In this document: positions 8,742 through 18,521 of the stretch, in pieces | How the letters are laid out: every line of letters begins with the position of its first letter | How positions within the stretch are numbered: the stretch's first letter is position 1 | Assembly: GCF_900100845.1 (NCBI RefSeq) | Contig: NZ_FNFP01000001.1 | Location: 1,116,001-1,180,000 of the forward strand | Reading direction: 5' to 3' | Origin: Natronincola ferrireducens | GTDB lineage: Bacteria; Bacillota; Clostridia; Peptostreptococcales; Natronincolaceae | Length of the DNA stretch: 64,000 bases | Notes under the pieces: generated by a model | Database searches by the model: none | Seen by the model: the letters and a program-made list of their open reading frames with translations, nothing else | Told to the model about the DNA's origin: nothing | Made by a program: the position numbers and the translations under genes

Positions 8742-9959
8742 ATGTTCAAACAAAATAAGCTTTTATTTTTTGTAATAACGGTTATGTTAGTTACAGCATT
8801 ATTAATGGGATGTTCTTCGGAAGATATTGGAGAAAATCTTCTGTACAATGGGGTAGAAGGTCAGGAAAATCAAGGAGTAGTTAAACCTTCATCATCTATT
8901 AAGGGAGAAATGAAAGTACATTTCATTGATGTAGGTCAAGGAGATGCAACCCTAATTCAGACACCTAATAACAAAACCATATTAATCGATGCGGGGGATA
9001 GAGACAAAGGAACTAGCGTGGTTGAATATATTAAAACCCAAAGTATCTATACTATTGATGTTTTAATAGCCACCCATCCCCATGCTGACCACATAGGAGG
9101 AATACCTCATGTAATCAATAGCTTTAATATTGGTGAGGTATATATGCCTAAGGTACCCCATACTACAAAAACATATGAGGATTTACTACTTGCCATACAA
9201 AACAAAGGCTTGAAGATTAAAACAGCAAAGGCGGGAGTTACTCTTGATATTGATTCATCTATAGAGGCAGTGATGATGGCACCAAATAGTGAAAAGTATG
9301 AAAGTCTTAATGATTATTCTACAGTACTAAAGGTTGTATATGAGGACAGTTCTTTTATCATTACTGGTGATGCTGAAGAATCCTCAGAAAAAGAAATGCT
9401 GGCAAAGGGCCATGATCTTAAAGCTGATGTATTAAGAGTAAGTCACCACGGCAGTAGGTCATCCACCATACAACCCTTTTTAAATGAAGTGAATCCCAAG
9501 TATGGAATAATATCAGTGGGCACTAACAATAGGTACGGCCACCCCCATGATGAAGCTGTGGCAAGGTTAAGTAGGGCTGGTGTAGATATTTATAGAACAG
9601 ATATTCATGGACATATCCTTATAACTACAGATGGACAGTCCTATAATATCCATCTTGAGAAAAAAGGTTGGTCAAATCCAAACCCAAATCCTAATCCAAC
9701 ACCTAATACTAACCAAACTGACTCATCAGTTGCAGTTCCTAAGTCTATACCTACAGAGAAAATCGATATTAATACAGCGAGCTTAGAGGAATTACAACAT
9801 ATTATACATATTGGCCATGAATATGCAGAACAAATTATAAACTTAAGACCCTTTAAAACCATTGACGAACTAACAAAAGTAAAAGGAATTGGAGACAGTA
9901 GATTAAGAGACATTATTGAAGAAGGTAAAGCCTTTGTTGAGGAAGGAGGAGAAAAGTGA
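8742..9959 (+). CDS. ComEC-like metallo-beta-lactamase lipoprotein with C-terminal ComEA-type HhH domain
   Basis: 405 residues. A signal peptide ends in a lipobox with Cys24 (LLMGC), so the protein is anchored outside the membrane. Residues 55-320 are a metallo-beta-lactamase domain of the ComEC/Rec2 type: FIDVGQGDA, metal-binding THPHADHIGG (His112, His114, Asp116, His117), SHHGSRSS. A Pro-Asn linker (about 325-340) leads to a double helix-hairpin-helix DNA-binding domain like ComEA (KIDINTASLEELQHI, VKGIGDSRL). This combines a hydrolase fold with DNA binding in one secreted protein; an extracellular nuclease is the most likely role, but substrate is inferred. It is not a competence channel because there are no membrane helices. 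The next gene overlaps its stop. Confidence 0.9.
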   Translation: MFKQNKLLFFVITVMLVTALLMGCSSEDIGENLLYNGVEGQENQGVVKPSSSIKGEMKVHFIDVGQGDATLIQTPNNKTILIDAGDRDKGTSVVEYIKTQSIYTIDVLIATHPHADHIGGIPHVINSFNIGEVYMPKVPHTTKTYEDLLLAIQNKGLKIKTAKAGVTLDIDSSIEAVMMAPNSEKYESLNDYSTVLKVVYEDSSFIITGDAEESSEKEMLAKGHDLKADVLRVSHHGSRSSTIQPFLNEVNPKYGIISVGTNNRYGHPHDEAVARLSRAGVDIYRTDIHGHILITTDGQSYNIHLEKKGWSNPNPNPNPTPNTNQTDSSVAVPKSIPTEKIDINTASLEELQHIIHIGHEYAEQIINLRPFKTIDELTKVKGIGDSRLRDIIEEGKAFVEEGGEK

Positions 9960-10159
9960 AAATAATTATTGACAGATTTGAAGGAGATTATGCAGTTGTA
10001 GAGCTTGAAGATAAAAGCATTGTAGATATGCCAATAGCACTGGTTCCCCAAAATGCAACAGAGGGAGACGTTATAGAAATTAAGGTTGATATGGAAGAGA
10101 CAGAATCAAGGAAAAAAAGAATTGAACAACTTATGAAGGATTTATGGGAGGATGAGTAG
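9956..10159 (+). CDS. DUF3006 family protein
   Basis: 67 residues from a GTG that overlaps the preceding stop codon by four bases (GTGA), behind GGAAGGAGG. The sequence IIDRFEGDYAVVELED is the DUF3006 signature, a small beta-rich cytoplasmic protein. DUF3006 genes commonly sit right after extracellular ComEC-like metallo-beta-lactamase genes, as here, and translational coupling suggests a shared job. The function is unknown. Confidence 0.85.
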   Translation: MKIIIDRFEGDYAVVELEDKSIVDMPIALVPQNATEGDVIEIKVDMEETESRKKRIEQLMKDLWEDE

Positions 10160-10186
10160 ACCTGAAGTGGGGGTCTATTTTTTTTT
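10157..10186 (+). terminator. rho-independent terminator after the DUF3006 gene
   Basis: TAGACC (overlapping the stop codon) pairs with GGTCTA, followed by eight or nine T residues. Confidence 0.85.
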
Positions 10187-10333
10187 AGCAAAAAACCCCC
10201 TTAGGAAATTAAATCAATATAAAATTCATAATATTTAAAAATGATATTGCTAAGGTTAAAACAAAAAGCTATAATGGAGATATACTACATTTTAAAATTT
10301 AAAAATGAAAAATTACTCTAAAAAAGGGGGATT

Positions 10334-11200
10334 ATGATGAAGGGTATTTTTACCGCACTTATTACACCATTTCATGGGGATGGCAAGATCAATGAAAAGG
10401 GTCTACGGCAGGTAGTTCGACATAATATTGATAAAATGGGGGTCCATGGATTATATGTTGGAGGTTCTACAGGGGAGAACTTTCTTTTATCAAAGGAAAC
10501 TAAGAAAGAAATTTTTTCCATTGTAAAGGAAGAGGTTGGTACTCAAGTAAAGCTAATTGCTCAAATAGGCTCTTTGAACATAGAAGAGGCTATAGAACTT
10601 GGAAAATATGCAACAGACTTAGGATATGATGCTTTATCATCGGTAACACCCTATTACTATAAATTTTCTTTTAATGAAATAAAAAATTATTACTTACAGC
10701 TGATTGAAGCAACAGGAAATAAAATGATTATTTATTCTATTCCTGTTTTGACAGGGGTAAACTTCAGTTTAGGGGAGTTTGATCAAATACTAAACCTACC
10801 TAATGTCATCGGTGTTAAATTTACCGATTCGGATTTTGTAAAGTTGGAAAGACTTAAAAGACTTTATCCTGAAAAAACATTTTTATTTGGTTTTGACGAA
10901 ATTATGCTGGCGGGATGTGTCTTTAATGCTGATGGTGCCATAGGGAGCACCTATAATGTAATGGGAGATAAGGCAGTAGCTATATATAATTTGGTTCAGG
11001 AAGAAAAAATTAAGGAAGCTATGGAAATTCAAAGTAACATGAACCAAGTTATCGAAGTGATGATTCAGCATGGTGTTTACCAAAGTATTAAAGAGATTCT
11101 AAAGCTTAAGGGAATTGATGGGGGACATATGAAGTTTCCTTTTTCTGAATTAAGTGGGGAAGGTAAAGAAGAAGTCAAAAAGATTATGGAGCTCATATAG
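10334..11200 (+). CDS. nanA: N-acetylneuraminate lyase
   Basis: 288 residues; ATG at 10334 or 10337, both behind AAGGGGG. It is a class I aldolase of the DapA/NanA family that splits sialic acid into N-acetylmannosamine and pyruvate. The GGSTGENFLL loop is typical of NanA and differs from DapA. Tyr134 (IIYSIP) and the Schiff-base Lys162 (GVKFTDSD) are present. It is the first gene of a sialic-acid locus (nanE, TRAP transporter, kinase, RpiR regulator), which settles the assignment over dihydrodipicolinate synthase. Confidence 0.93.
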   Translation: MMKGIFTALITPFHGDGKINEKGLRQVVRHNIDKMGVHGLYVGGSTGENFLLSKETKKEIFSIVKEEVGTQVKLIAQIGSLNIEEAIELGKYATDLGYDALSSVTPYYYKFSFNEIKNYYLQLIEATGNKMIIYSIPVLTGVNFSLGEFDQILNLPNVIGVKFTDSDFVKLERLKRLYPEKTFLFGFDEIMLAGCVFNADGAIGSTYNVMGDKAVAIYNLVQEEKIKEAMEIQSNMNQVIEVMIQHGVYQSIKEILKLKGIDGGHMKFPFSELSGEGKEEVKKIMELI

Positions 11201-11257
11201 ATAGCATGGTTAAATATAGGATTAGATAGTAAGAAAGATAAGCATAGGAGAATAGTT

Positions 11258-11929
11258 ATGGATAAATTAAGTAGTATAGAAGGAAAATTAATTGTTTCAT
11301 GTCAAGCTTTAGAGGATGAGGCATTACATAGTTCATTTATTATGTCTAAGATGGCATTAGCTGCTTATATGGGAGGGGCTGCAGGAATAAGAGCAAATGG
11401 CGTTGAGGATATTAAAGCTATTAAGAAGGAAGTAAATTTACCGATTATTGGAATTATAAAAAAACAGTATCCCAATAGTGATATTAAAATTACCCCCACA
11501 ATGAAGGAAGTTGAAATCCTCTATGGGGAGAATGTAGATATTATTGCCTTTGATGCCACCGATCGAGTAAGACCCAATGGAGAATCTGTGAAGGCCTTTA
11601 TAGAAAAGGTAAAACAAACCTATCCAGATCAAGTCTTAATGGCGGATATATCAACAGTAGAGGAAGCTATCATGGCAGAAAAGTGTGGTGTAGACTTTGT
11701 TGGAACAACCTTGGTAGGTTATACCAATTACACAGTTGAGGATAATTCCCTTGAAGTTCTAGAGGAGATTATCAGAAGGATCAACATACCAGTCATAGCA
11801 GAGGGAAATTTTGATACACCTGAGAAGGCAAAAAAGGCTATAGAAATCGGTGCCTATGCTGTTGTTGTAGGAAGTGCAATTACAAGACCCACCTGTATTA
11901 CCCAAAAATTTGTAGAACAACTAAAGTAG
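11258..11929 (+). CDS. nanE: N-acetylmannosamine-6-phosphate 2-epimerase
   Basis: 223 residues, a TIM-barrel enzyme converting ManNAc-6-P to GlcNAc-6-P. The features are [15 protein letters not shown] near the start, a GAAGIRANG segment, the IGIIKK strand-loop carrying the catalytic Lys, and [11 protein letters not shown] and [10 protein letters not shown] phosphate-binding loops near the end. TAGGAGAA precedes the ATG. It follows nanA by 57 bases and precedes the TRAP binding protein, as in other Firmicute nan operons. The later steps (nagA, nagB) are not in the window. Confidence 0.95.
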   Translation: MDKLSSIEGKLIVSCQALEDEALHSSFIMSKMALAAYMGGAAGIRANGVEDIKAIKKEVNLPIIGIIKKQYPNSDIKITPTMKEVEILYGENVDIIAFDATDRVRPNGESVKAFIEKVKQTYPDQVLMADISTVEEAIMAEKCGVDFVGTTLVGYTNYTVEDNSLEVLEEIIRRINIPVIAEGNFDTPEKAKKAIEIGAYAVVVGSAITRPTCITQKFVEQLK

Positions 11930-11999
11930 TTACAAATCCAAAATGTTTTTTGATTGTAGTCCACTACAATCAAGTAAATAGAAAATTAAAGGGAGGATA

Positions 12000-13043
12000 A
12001 TGAAGATGAAAAAAAGGTTAGGGATTTTATTATTATGTTTAATGGTAGTATTATCATTGGTAGGCTGTGGTACGAATACTAGCCAAGAAGCAGTTGATGT
12101 AGATAGTGGTGAAGTGGAAGTAGGAGAGAGTTATGTATTGAAGTTTGGTATGGTTGCTGGGACTCAATCAAATGAGTATAAAGCTGTTCAAAAGCTAGTA
12201 GAAGAAGTGAAGGAAAAAAGTGATGGTAGATTAACAATTGAAATTTTTCCTGAGTCTCAGCTTGGTGATGATCGTGCTATGTTAGAGCAGCTTGAAGGTG
12301 GTGCTTTAGATTTAACATTAGCAGAAACAGGACGTTTTGGTATTTGGGTACCAAGAGCAGAAATATTAGGGGCATCCTATATCGTCGATAGCTTTGAACA
12401 TTTACAAAGAGTTATTTATGAAACAGATTTTGGTAAGGAACTACATGAGGAATTAATCAATAAACATAATTGGAGAGTTATAGGAACTGGATACAATGGA
12501 ACACGACAAACCAGTAGTAATAGAGCTATTAATAGTATAGATGATATGAAGGGATTAAAGATTAGGGTACCAAATCATCAACCGTTATTAGAATATGCTG
12601 AGTTTGTTGGGGCAACGCCTACACCAATGGCATTTACCGAAGTTTACCTTGCTTTACAGACAAATGCTGTTGATGCCCAAGAGAATCCATTGTCTACAAT
12701 TAAAGCAGTTAAGTTCTATGAAGTACAGGACTATCTTGCTATAACCAACCATACAATTAATGATGTTAACTACATCGTAAGTGAGCATACATGGAATAAA
12801 CTTCCTAATGATCTGCAAGCTATATTAAAGGATGCTACTGTAGAAGCCGCAGTTTACCATACTAGTTTGTTTGTAAATGAGGAAAAGGAATTAATTGAAT
12901 ACTTTGAAGGAGAAGGGGTAACTGTTACTAAGCCTGATTTAGCACCGTTTAAAGAGGCAGTTGCAAAATCCTATCAAAGATATATCGATGATATTGGAGA
13001 TGAAGCACAAAAAGTGTTGGACGCTATTGAAAGTGTTCGATAA
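12000..13043 (+). CDS. siaP: TRAP transporter substrate-binding lipoprotein, predicted sialic acid type
   Basis: 347 residues. The signal peptide ends in a lipobox with Cys23 (SLVGC), so it is tethered, as is usual in Gram-positives. The mature part is a DctP-family two-lobed binding protein, with GTRQTSSNRAI and an IRVPN segment that carries the conserved substrate-carboxylate Arg of TRAP proteins. GGAGG lies before the ATG. Specificity for N-acetylneuraminate is inferred from its position between nanE and nanK. The small and large permease genes follow at once. Confidence 0.9.
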   Translation: MKMKKRLGILLLCLMVVLSLVGCGTNTSQEAVDVDSGEVEVGESYVLKFGMVAGTQSNEYKAVQKLVEEVKEKSDGRLTIEIFPESQLGDDRAMLEQLEGGALDLTLAETGRFGIWVPRAEILGASYIVDSFEHLQRVIYETDFGKELHEELINKHNWRVIGTGYNGTRQTSSNRAINSIDDMKGLKIRVPNHQPLLEYAEFVGATPTPMAFTEVYLALQTNAVDAQENPLSTIKAVKFYEVQDYLAITNHTINDVNYIVSEHTWNKLPNDLQAILKDATVEAAVYHTSLFVNEEKELIEYFEGEGVTVTKPDLAPFKEAVAKSYQRYIDDIGDEAQKVLDAIESVR

Positions 13044-13067
13044 TATGTAAAGCATGGATGTGAGAAG

Positions 13068-13526
13068 ATGAGAAGATTTTTGAAAAATTTTGAAGAATAC
13101 GTAGGTGGAACACTATTTATTGTTATGTTTATTGTATTGGTGGCACAAATAATAGCACGTCAAGTTTTTGACCAGCCCATCAAGTGGTCGGAAGAATTGG
13201 CAAGATTTCTATTTGTATATATAGGATTTTTAGGGGTGAGTGCTGGCATTAAGGATGGCCAGCACGTCGCCATCACATTCTTACTTGAAAAATTTCCTCC
13301 TAAAATACAAAGGGTGATGCAAATAGTATTTCAGCTGGCAATTTTAGGGATTTTAGTTGTTCTATTTATAATAGGTGTTAGAATGACAATTAGAAAAATA
13401 CCCGTAACGATTGTATCCCTAAAGATATCCTATATGTATATGTATATTGCACTACCAATTACTACTTTATTAATGATATACCGTTTGCTTGAAAGAAATT
13501 TTAATGAATTCATTAGAAAATCATGA
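13068..13526 (+). CDS. siaQ: TRAP transporter small permease (DctQ type)
   Basis: 152 residues with four membrane helices. It carries the DctQ pattern: VLVAQIIARQVFDQPIKW then EELARFLFVYIGFLG, with GIKDGQHVAI after helix 2. It pairs with the large permease to bring in the substrate delivered by the binding protein, driven by a sodium gradient in studied members. The gene is 24 bases after siaP and 11 bases before the large subunit, clearly one operon. Confidence 0.92.
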   Translation: MRRFLKNFEEYVGGTLFIVMFIVLVAQIIARQVFDQPIKWSEELARFLFVYIGFLGVSAGIKDGQHVAITFLLEKFPPKIQRVMQIVFQLAILGILVVLFIIGVRMTIRKIPVTIVSLKISYMYMYIALPITTLLMIYRLLERNFNEFIRKS

Positions 13527-13537
13527 GGTGAGAAGCT

Positions 13538-14812
13538 GTGAACATATTATTCATATTTGCAGCGTGGTTTGTGTTACTATTGGTAGGGTTTCCAGTTGGG
13601 TTCTCATTGATTCTCTCGGGAATAATTTATTTTGCCAGCTTAGACTGGAATATCATATACTTTGCAGGGGCTAAACTAGTAGATGGAATTGATAGTTTTG
13701 CATTGCTAGCAGTCCCCTTCTTTACATTAACTGGTATTCTAATGAATTCATCGGGAATTACCGATCGAATTTTTAAGTTCGCAAAATCAATGGTGGGACA
13801 CTATACTGGGGGCATGGGCCACGTTAATGTATTAGCCAGTCTACTGTTTTCGGGGATGTCTGGGTCAGCTTTAGCTGATGCAGGAGGACTTGGCCAGCTT
13901 GAAATAAAATCTATGAGGGATGAAGGATATGATGATGACTATAGTGGGGGATTGACAGCAGCATCCTGTATCATAGGACCACTGGTTCCCCCCAGTATTC
14001 CTTTAGTTATCTATGGGATTATCTCAAATCAATCGATAGCAAGGTTATTTTTAGCAGGTTTTATACCAGGAATTTTGACAGCAACGCTACTGATGGTAAT
14101 GGCCTATATTATTGCAAAAAAACGAGGCTATAAAAAAGCACCTAAGGCCACCTTTAGGGAACGACTTCAAGCCTTTAAAGAAGCATTTTGGGCATTATTA
14201 ACACCAATTATTATTATTGGTGGAATCTTTTCAGGGCTTTTTACACCAACAGAGGCCTCTGTTATTGCTACTTGCTATGCTATTATATTAGGATTTTTTG
14301 TATATAAAGAGTTAACCTTTAAAAAATTATTTGCTGATATCGTTGATGCCATGAAGATTGCAGGGGTTACTGTCTTAATGATTATGGGGGTTGAATTTTT
14401 TGGGCAAGTCATTGCTAGAGAACAAGTAGCCATCAAAATTGCTGGATTTTTCTTGTCGGTATCAAATAATAGAATTGTGCTATTACTTATGATTAATGCA
14501 TTACTTTTATTTTTAGGCACATTTATCGAAGCTTTAGCTTTATTAATTTTAGTAGTACCTATTTTAGTGCCGGTAGTAATAAGTGCTGGTGTTGATCCTG
14601 TGTTCTTTGGAATTCTAGTTATTTTAAATCTTATGGTTGGTATTTTAACTCCCCCGATGGGGATGGCCCTCTTTGTAGTATCCCGTGTAGGAAAGATTCC
14701 AGTACACACTATTACAAAGGGTGTTGTTCCCTTCTTAATACCACTAATTATCACCATAATTATATTAACATTGTTTCCACAAATTGTATTATTTTTACCA
14801 AACTTATTGTAA
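13538..14812 (+). CDS. siaM: TRAP transporter large permease (DctM type)
   Basis: 424 residues from a GTG behind GAGGTGAGAAG. Eleven or twelve membrane helices are predicted. Motifs include GFPVGFSL near the start, the SGSALAD loop, the [15 protein letters not shown] segment and a second symmetry-related [13 protein letters not shown] near the end. It forms the transport channel with the small subunit. A strong terminator follows, so nanK has its own promoter. Confidence 0.94.
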   Translation: MNILFIFAAWFVLLLVGFPVGFSLILSGIIYFASLDWNIIYFAGAKLVDGIDSFALLAVPFFTLTGILMNSSGITDRIFKFAKSMVGHYTGGMGHVNVLASLLFSGMSGSALADAGGLGQLEIKSMRDEGYDDDYSGGLTAASCIIGPLVPPSIPLVIYGIISNQSIARLFLAGFIPGILTATLLMVMAYIIAKKRGYKKAPKATFRERLQAFKEAFWALLTPIIIIGGIFSGLFTPTEASVIATCYAIILGFFVYKELTFKKLFADIVDAMKIAGVTVLMIMGVEFFGQVIAREQVAIKIAGFFLSVSNNRIVLLLMINALLLFLGTFIEALALLILVVPILVPVVISAGVDPVFFGILVILNLMVGILTPPMGMALFVVSRVGKIPVHTITKGVVPFLIPLIITIIILTLFPQIVLFLPNLL

Positions 14813-14834
14813 AACCTATAGATTTTGTTATTTA

Positions 14835-14880
14835 AAATAGGATGATAAAGATCTTTTTTAAGATCTTTATCATCCTATTT
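14835..14880. terminator. strong terminator closing the nanA-siaM operon
   Basis: A 20-base arm at 14835-14854 pairs with 14861-14880 nearly perfectly around a T-rich loop. Confidence 0.9.
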
Positions 14881-15145
14881 AAGAATAGTAGCTATAAACA
14901 AGGCTATGTTAAATTTCATTGTTGCTTTTAGACTGAATTGTAATTTTAATATAAGTGGTAGAGGTTTGTTATCCTGAAGGCAGTGAAGGATGACTGGACC
15001 CTAGCGTTTCCATATTTTTTTAAAATATAAACATTTATCATTAACAGAGGTGTAAATAAAGGAGTTTTAAAACAATTTATAGAAGCATATAGAAATTTAC
15101 TTTATATTTAAATAAAATTTTACTGGGTAGACTGGAGATGTTGAA
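14881..15145. other. intergenic region before nanK
   Basis: The span has no gene. A small inverted pair ATCCT/AGGAT near 14970-14990 and a GGTAGAGG start recall a lysine-type riboswitch only superficially; the core is missing and I do not call one. A promoter for nanK is expected but not clear. Confidence 0.3.
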
Positions 15146-16048
15146 ATGATATTATGTACATTTGACATAGGAGGAACGACAATTAAGTATGGGATAGTTA
15201 CTCAACTAGGGGAAGTTATTATAAAATCTCAGATGGATACAGAGGCCCGATATGGTGGGGGAGCTATTATCAATAAAATAATAGAGAAAACCAAGGAGTT
15301 AAAAAATCACTATGATATAGATGGTATTGCCATTAGTTCCGCTGGACAAATAGATAACAAAGAGGGAAAGGTGATTTTTGCAACTAATACAATACCCAAC
15401 TATACAGGGACACCTATTAAAGAAATATTAGAACAGCAATTAGGATTACCAGTTACTGTTGAAAACGACGTAAACTGTACAGCCTTAGGGGAATATTGGC
15501 AGGGAGCTGGGAAAAATGCAGAAGAATTTATAGCACTAACCTTAGGAACAGGAATTGGGGGAGCTATTGTAATAGATGGAAAAATATATAGTGGTGCTTA
15601 TTTTTCAGCAGGAGAGTTTGGCCACATGAATCTCTATCCCGATGGCCTCAGATGTCCCTGTGGCAATAAAGGATGTTATGAAATGTACGCTTCTAGTAAA
15701 GCACTAGCAAATAAAATCAAAAAGGTATATGGGGAAGAAGTGGACACTTTTGATGTTTTCCGATTAGCTAAGGAGGGCAATATAAGTGCCAACGAAATGA
15801 TCGATGGTTGGGTGCAGGATATGGCATTAGGCTTGCAATCAATTGTTCATATATTTAATCCAGGCCTCATCATAATCGGTGGGGGAATTTCAGAACAAGG
15901 AAATTTCCTATTAGAAAAGATTCAGTGGCAGTTAAAAAAAATCATTATGCCTCCCTTTAAAGAAAAACTCTCGATAAAAATGGCTGTAAAGGGAAATGAA
16001 GCTAATTTATTGGGGGCAGCCTATTATTTCATAAATCAAATGAACTAG
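15146..16048 (+). CDS. nanK: ROK family kinase, predicted N-acetylmannosamine kinase
   Basis: 300 residues. The ATP site DIGGTTIKYG opens the protein. The catalytic Asp108 lies in ENDVNCTALGE, and GTGIGGAI forms the second phosphate loop. His160 with Cys170, Cys172 and Cys177 (CPCGNKGC) makes the ROK zinc site. It has no helix-turn-helix, so it is a sugar kinase and not a ROK repressor. Phosphorylation of ManNAc between NanA and NanE is inferred from the neighbourhood; glucokinase or GlcNAc kinase activity cannot be excluded by sequence. Confidence 0.88.
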   Translation: MILCTFDIGGTTIKYGIVTQLGEVIIKSQMDTEARYGGGAIINKIIEKTKELKNHYDIDGIAISSAGQIDNKEGKVIFATNTIPNYTGTPIKEILEQQLGLPVTVENDVNCTALGEYWQGAGKNAEEFIALTLGTGIGGAIVIDGKIYSGAYFSAGEFGHMNLYPDGLRCPCGNKGCYEMYASSKALANKIKKVYGEEVDTFDVFRLAKEGNISANEMIDGWVQDMALGLQSIVHIFNPGLIIIGGGISEQGNFLLEKIQWQLKKIIMPPFKEKLSIKMAVKGNEANLLGAAYYFINQMN

Positions 16049-16301
16049 AGAAGATAAGATAAAGAAATTGTTTTTTAAAAAAATGTATAGATATCCATGA
16101 GAAAATCAGCAGAATTAGTGTGGTAGCTATAATAAAATTAACAAAAGAAAATTTAAAAGTGGTTTTAGGTTTAGTAACAGCTTATATACAGTAAAATTGA
16201 TTATTTTATAAGTATATACTATATGGTATAACAAATCGATAAACCTTAAAATAATGATTATATATAGAAGAAAAACACGATAGTCAATTAGGAGTGATAA
16301 G

Positions 16302-17126
16302 ATGAATACAACCAAACTTTCTTTACTTCTTGAACAATATAAAATAGATTATACTAAATCAGAAAAAAAGCTATATGAGTATGTGATAAATAATTTTGAA
16401 AAAGTAATGTATCATTCTCTGACTGAATTAGCTGAAATATGTCAAGTGGGGGAAGCTACTATACTTAGGTTTTGTAGAAAACTTGGTTATGAGGGGTATC
16501 AGGACTTTAAGTTAGCTGTGGCCCAGGATTTATCAACTGTTACCAAGAATAGTGGTGATGAAACCTATGTAGAGAAGATAAAGAACAATATGATAGAAGC
16601 AATAGCTGATACCTATAATATTATTGACTTAAACACACTGGAAGATGTCATTGATAAAATCAATTTATCAAATGATGTCGTTGTCTATGGAATAGGTCTA
16701 TCTGGAATCGTAGCGCTAGATATGAAAAGTAGATTTTTACGAATAGGGAAAAATATCAGTGTAGTAACAGATCCTCATTTTCAAATGATGCGGTCCTGTT
16801 CAACCAATAAAGACACTGTAATTATTGCCATAAGCTTATCGGGAAGCACCAAGGACATAGTAGATGCGGTTAAGGTTGCCAAGAATAATGGAGCGTTTGT
16901 AATGGCTATTACCAGTCATATAAAATCTCCTTTAACAAAATACTCTGACCTAGTGCTTTTAACATCAGGAAAGGAAAATCCCCTTGATAGTGGGTCATTG
17001 GTGGCTAAAATTTCACAAATCTTTGTTATAGACTTAATATGTACTGGAGTTACCATGAAGAACTATGAAAACGCTAAAAAATTCAAGGCTATGACAGCTG
17101 AAGCTGTAAGTAATAAGCTATATTAA
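16302..17126 (+). CDS. RpiR family transcriptional regulator with SIS domain
   Basis: 274 residues; TAGGAGTG precedes the ATG. The N-terminal RpiR helix-turn-helix (LAEICQVGEATILRFCRKLGYEGYQDFK) is followed by a SIS sugar-isomerase domain (about 120-250; VVYGIGLSGIVA, AISLSGSTKDIV) that senses a sugar phosphate. As the last gene of the nan locus it is the likely controller of the operon, perhaps responding to ManNAc-6-P or GlcN-6-P as NanR/MurR-type relatives do. The 250 bases before it are very AT-rich and hold no evident operator. Confidence 0.9.
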   Translation: MNTTKLSLLLEQYKIDYTKSEKKLYEYVINNFEKVMYHSLTELAEICQVGEATILRFCRKLGYEGYQDFKLAVAQDLSTVTKNSGDETYVEKIKNNMIEAIADTYNIIDLNTLEDVIDKINLSNDVVVYGIGLSGIVALDMKSRFLRIGKNISVVTDPHFQMMRSCSTNKDTVIIAISLSGSTKDIVDAVKVAKNNGAFVMAITSHIKSPLTKYSDLVLLTSGKENPLDSGSLVAKISQIFVIDLICTGVTMKNYENAKKFKAMTAEAVSNKLY

Positions 17127-17191
17127 AATTTCTTGATTACTTGGAGTCCACTGAAAAACCTTGGGGAACCAGACTAATCAGGAAACCAAAC

Positions 17192-17222
17192 AATAATCCA
17201 TCAATTAAGCTGGTGGATTATT
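17192..17222 (+). terminator. hairpin after the RpiR gene
   Basis: AATAATCCATCA at 17192-17203 pairs with TGGTGGATTATT at 17211-17222 with one mismatch. The T run after it is weak. Confidence 0.6.
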
Positions 17223-17629
17223 ATTTATTGGGACCTTATTTTTAAGGATGTCAGACTTTGCCTTCAGTAAAGCTGATTATGGCTAAGTAGGATACATTGG
17301 CTTTTTAAGATGACTAATTTTGGAATCTACTCAGATGGGAGATCACTTTTAATTGTAAATCAATAAGGATATTTAAAATTTCCACGACTCAAGTTACTGA
17401 GTATTCCTCCAGAAGCAGGCTTGCATTAGGAATAATAAATAACAAGTAAGATACTAATATAATTTTTAAAATACTTTATTAAAAAAACAAAACTTTAGAA
17501 GGATTATGGCGAAATATGTAGAATATTATCTAACGCATAGGATGTAGTAGGGGATATGTATATTTGTTTAGAAGAACAAAAACAAGAAATATTCAAAATT
17601 AACTTGTACCTACAACCCGACAAGATGAT
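17223..17629. other. non-coding 400-base stretch before the GntR gene
   Basis: I see no gene, repeat or known RNA motif here. It may be decayed sequence plus the promoter of the GntR gene; a small dyad around TTGTACCTACAA near 17605 could be an operator. Confidence 0.3.
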
Positions 17630-17643
17630 AGGAGGTGATAGTT

Positions 17644-18372
17644 ATTAATAAGGAATTGAACGAGAACAGTATAATACCCTTATATTATCAAATAAAAGAG
17701 ATATTAAAAGAAAACATCAATAATGGTGTATGGCAGCCAGACCAAGAAATTCCTTCTGAAAATGAGATGTGTGAAATATTTGATGTAAGCCGCACTACTG
17801 TACGAAAAGCTATTCAAGAATTAGAAAAGGAAAATCTTATTTATAAAAAAAGAGGGAAGGGCACTTTTGTAAAATCCTCAAAAATTAATAAGGACCTTTT
17901 GGGAGAACTTAGTTTTTTTAAAGAAATGCAAAGCTTAGGATTTAGTGCTAGCTCCTCATTGATTAAAAAAGATATATTAAGACCATCTGAACAGATACAA
18001 AAATCCCTGAATTTAGATGATTTTAAAGAGGTTCTAGTAATTAATAGGTTGAGATTAGTTGATGATGAGCCTTTTGCTATTGAAACAACATATCTAGAAT
18101 TTGAAAAGTACCAAGATATTTTAAAAAAAGATTTAAATACATTAGTTTTATATGAAGTTTTAAAAAGTGAATATAATGTAGAGGTTGACAAAGTAACGGT
18201 TTATATCGAACCAATAATTATAGCAGATTTTTTTACTGATTATCTAAATGTTCCCTCAGGCACACCTGCACTATCAATAAAAAGAACTGTTCTTTTTACT
18301 GACGGATCGGGGGTATTTTCTGAAATGATTGTAAGAGGAGATAAAGCTAAATTTTTTATTACAACTAAGTAA
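17644..18372 (+). CDS. GntR/HutC family regulator, apparently starting at AUU
   Basis: 242 residues if started at ATT 17644. The strong AGGAGGTG at 17630-17637 is six bases upstream of this ATT, while the in-frame GTG at 17635 lies inside that site and the next TTG (17656) is too far. Residues 1-70 are the GntR winged helix (IPLYYQIKEIL, SENEMCEIFDVSRTTVRKAI); the rest is the UTRA ligand domain of the HutC group. It stands before the BMP nucleoside importer operon, so it probably represses it with a nucleoside or sugar as effector. An ATG at 17625 opens a seven-codon frame that overlaps the start region. Confidence 0.85.
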   Translation: MNKELNENSIIPLYYQIKEILKENINNGVWQPDQEIPSENEMCEIFDVSRTTVRKAIQELEKENLIYKKRGKGTFVKSSKINKDLLGELSFFKEMQSLGFSASSSLIKKDILRPSEQIQKSLNLDDFKEVLVINRLRLVDDEPFAIETTYLEFEKYQDILKKDLNTLVLYEVLKSEYNVEVDKVTVYIEPIIIADFFTDYLNVPSGTPALSIKRTVLFTDGSGVFSEMIVRGDKAKFFITTK

Positions 18373-18521
18373 TGATGCAATGGAGCAACAGCTATAAAAA
18401 TCGGCTTAGAAATAAAGGCTAGTAGAAAAAATTATTAATGGTTATATTAATTAATCTTTCACTAATAATTGAGGTTAGTTAATGTTAATAAATAATATTA
18501 CTTAAAAATAGGAGGATTAAA

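Noticed and set aside
8742-9959. Competence channel gene comEC
   Set aside because: The metallo-beta-lactamase and HhH domains match, but the protein is a lipoprotein with no multi-pass channel domain.
14275-14757. Long minus-strand open frame inside the TRAP permease gene
   Set aside because: It is the antisense shadow of a clear membrane protein, has no start signals, and has the Thr/Ile-rich composition expected from reversed hydrophobic codons.
14930-15010. Lysine riboswitch before nanK
   Set aside because: Only the GGTAGAGG opening and one small stem agree; the long P2-P5 core is missing and the downstream gene is not lysine-related.
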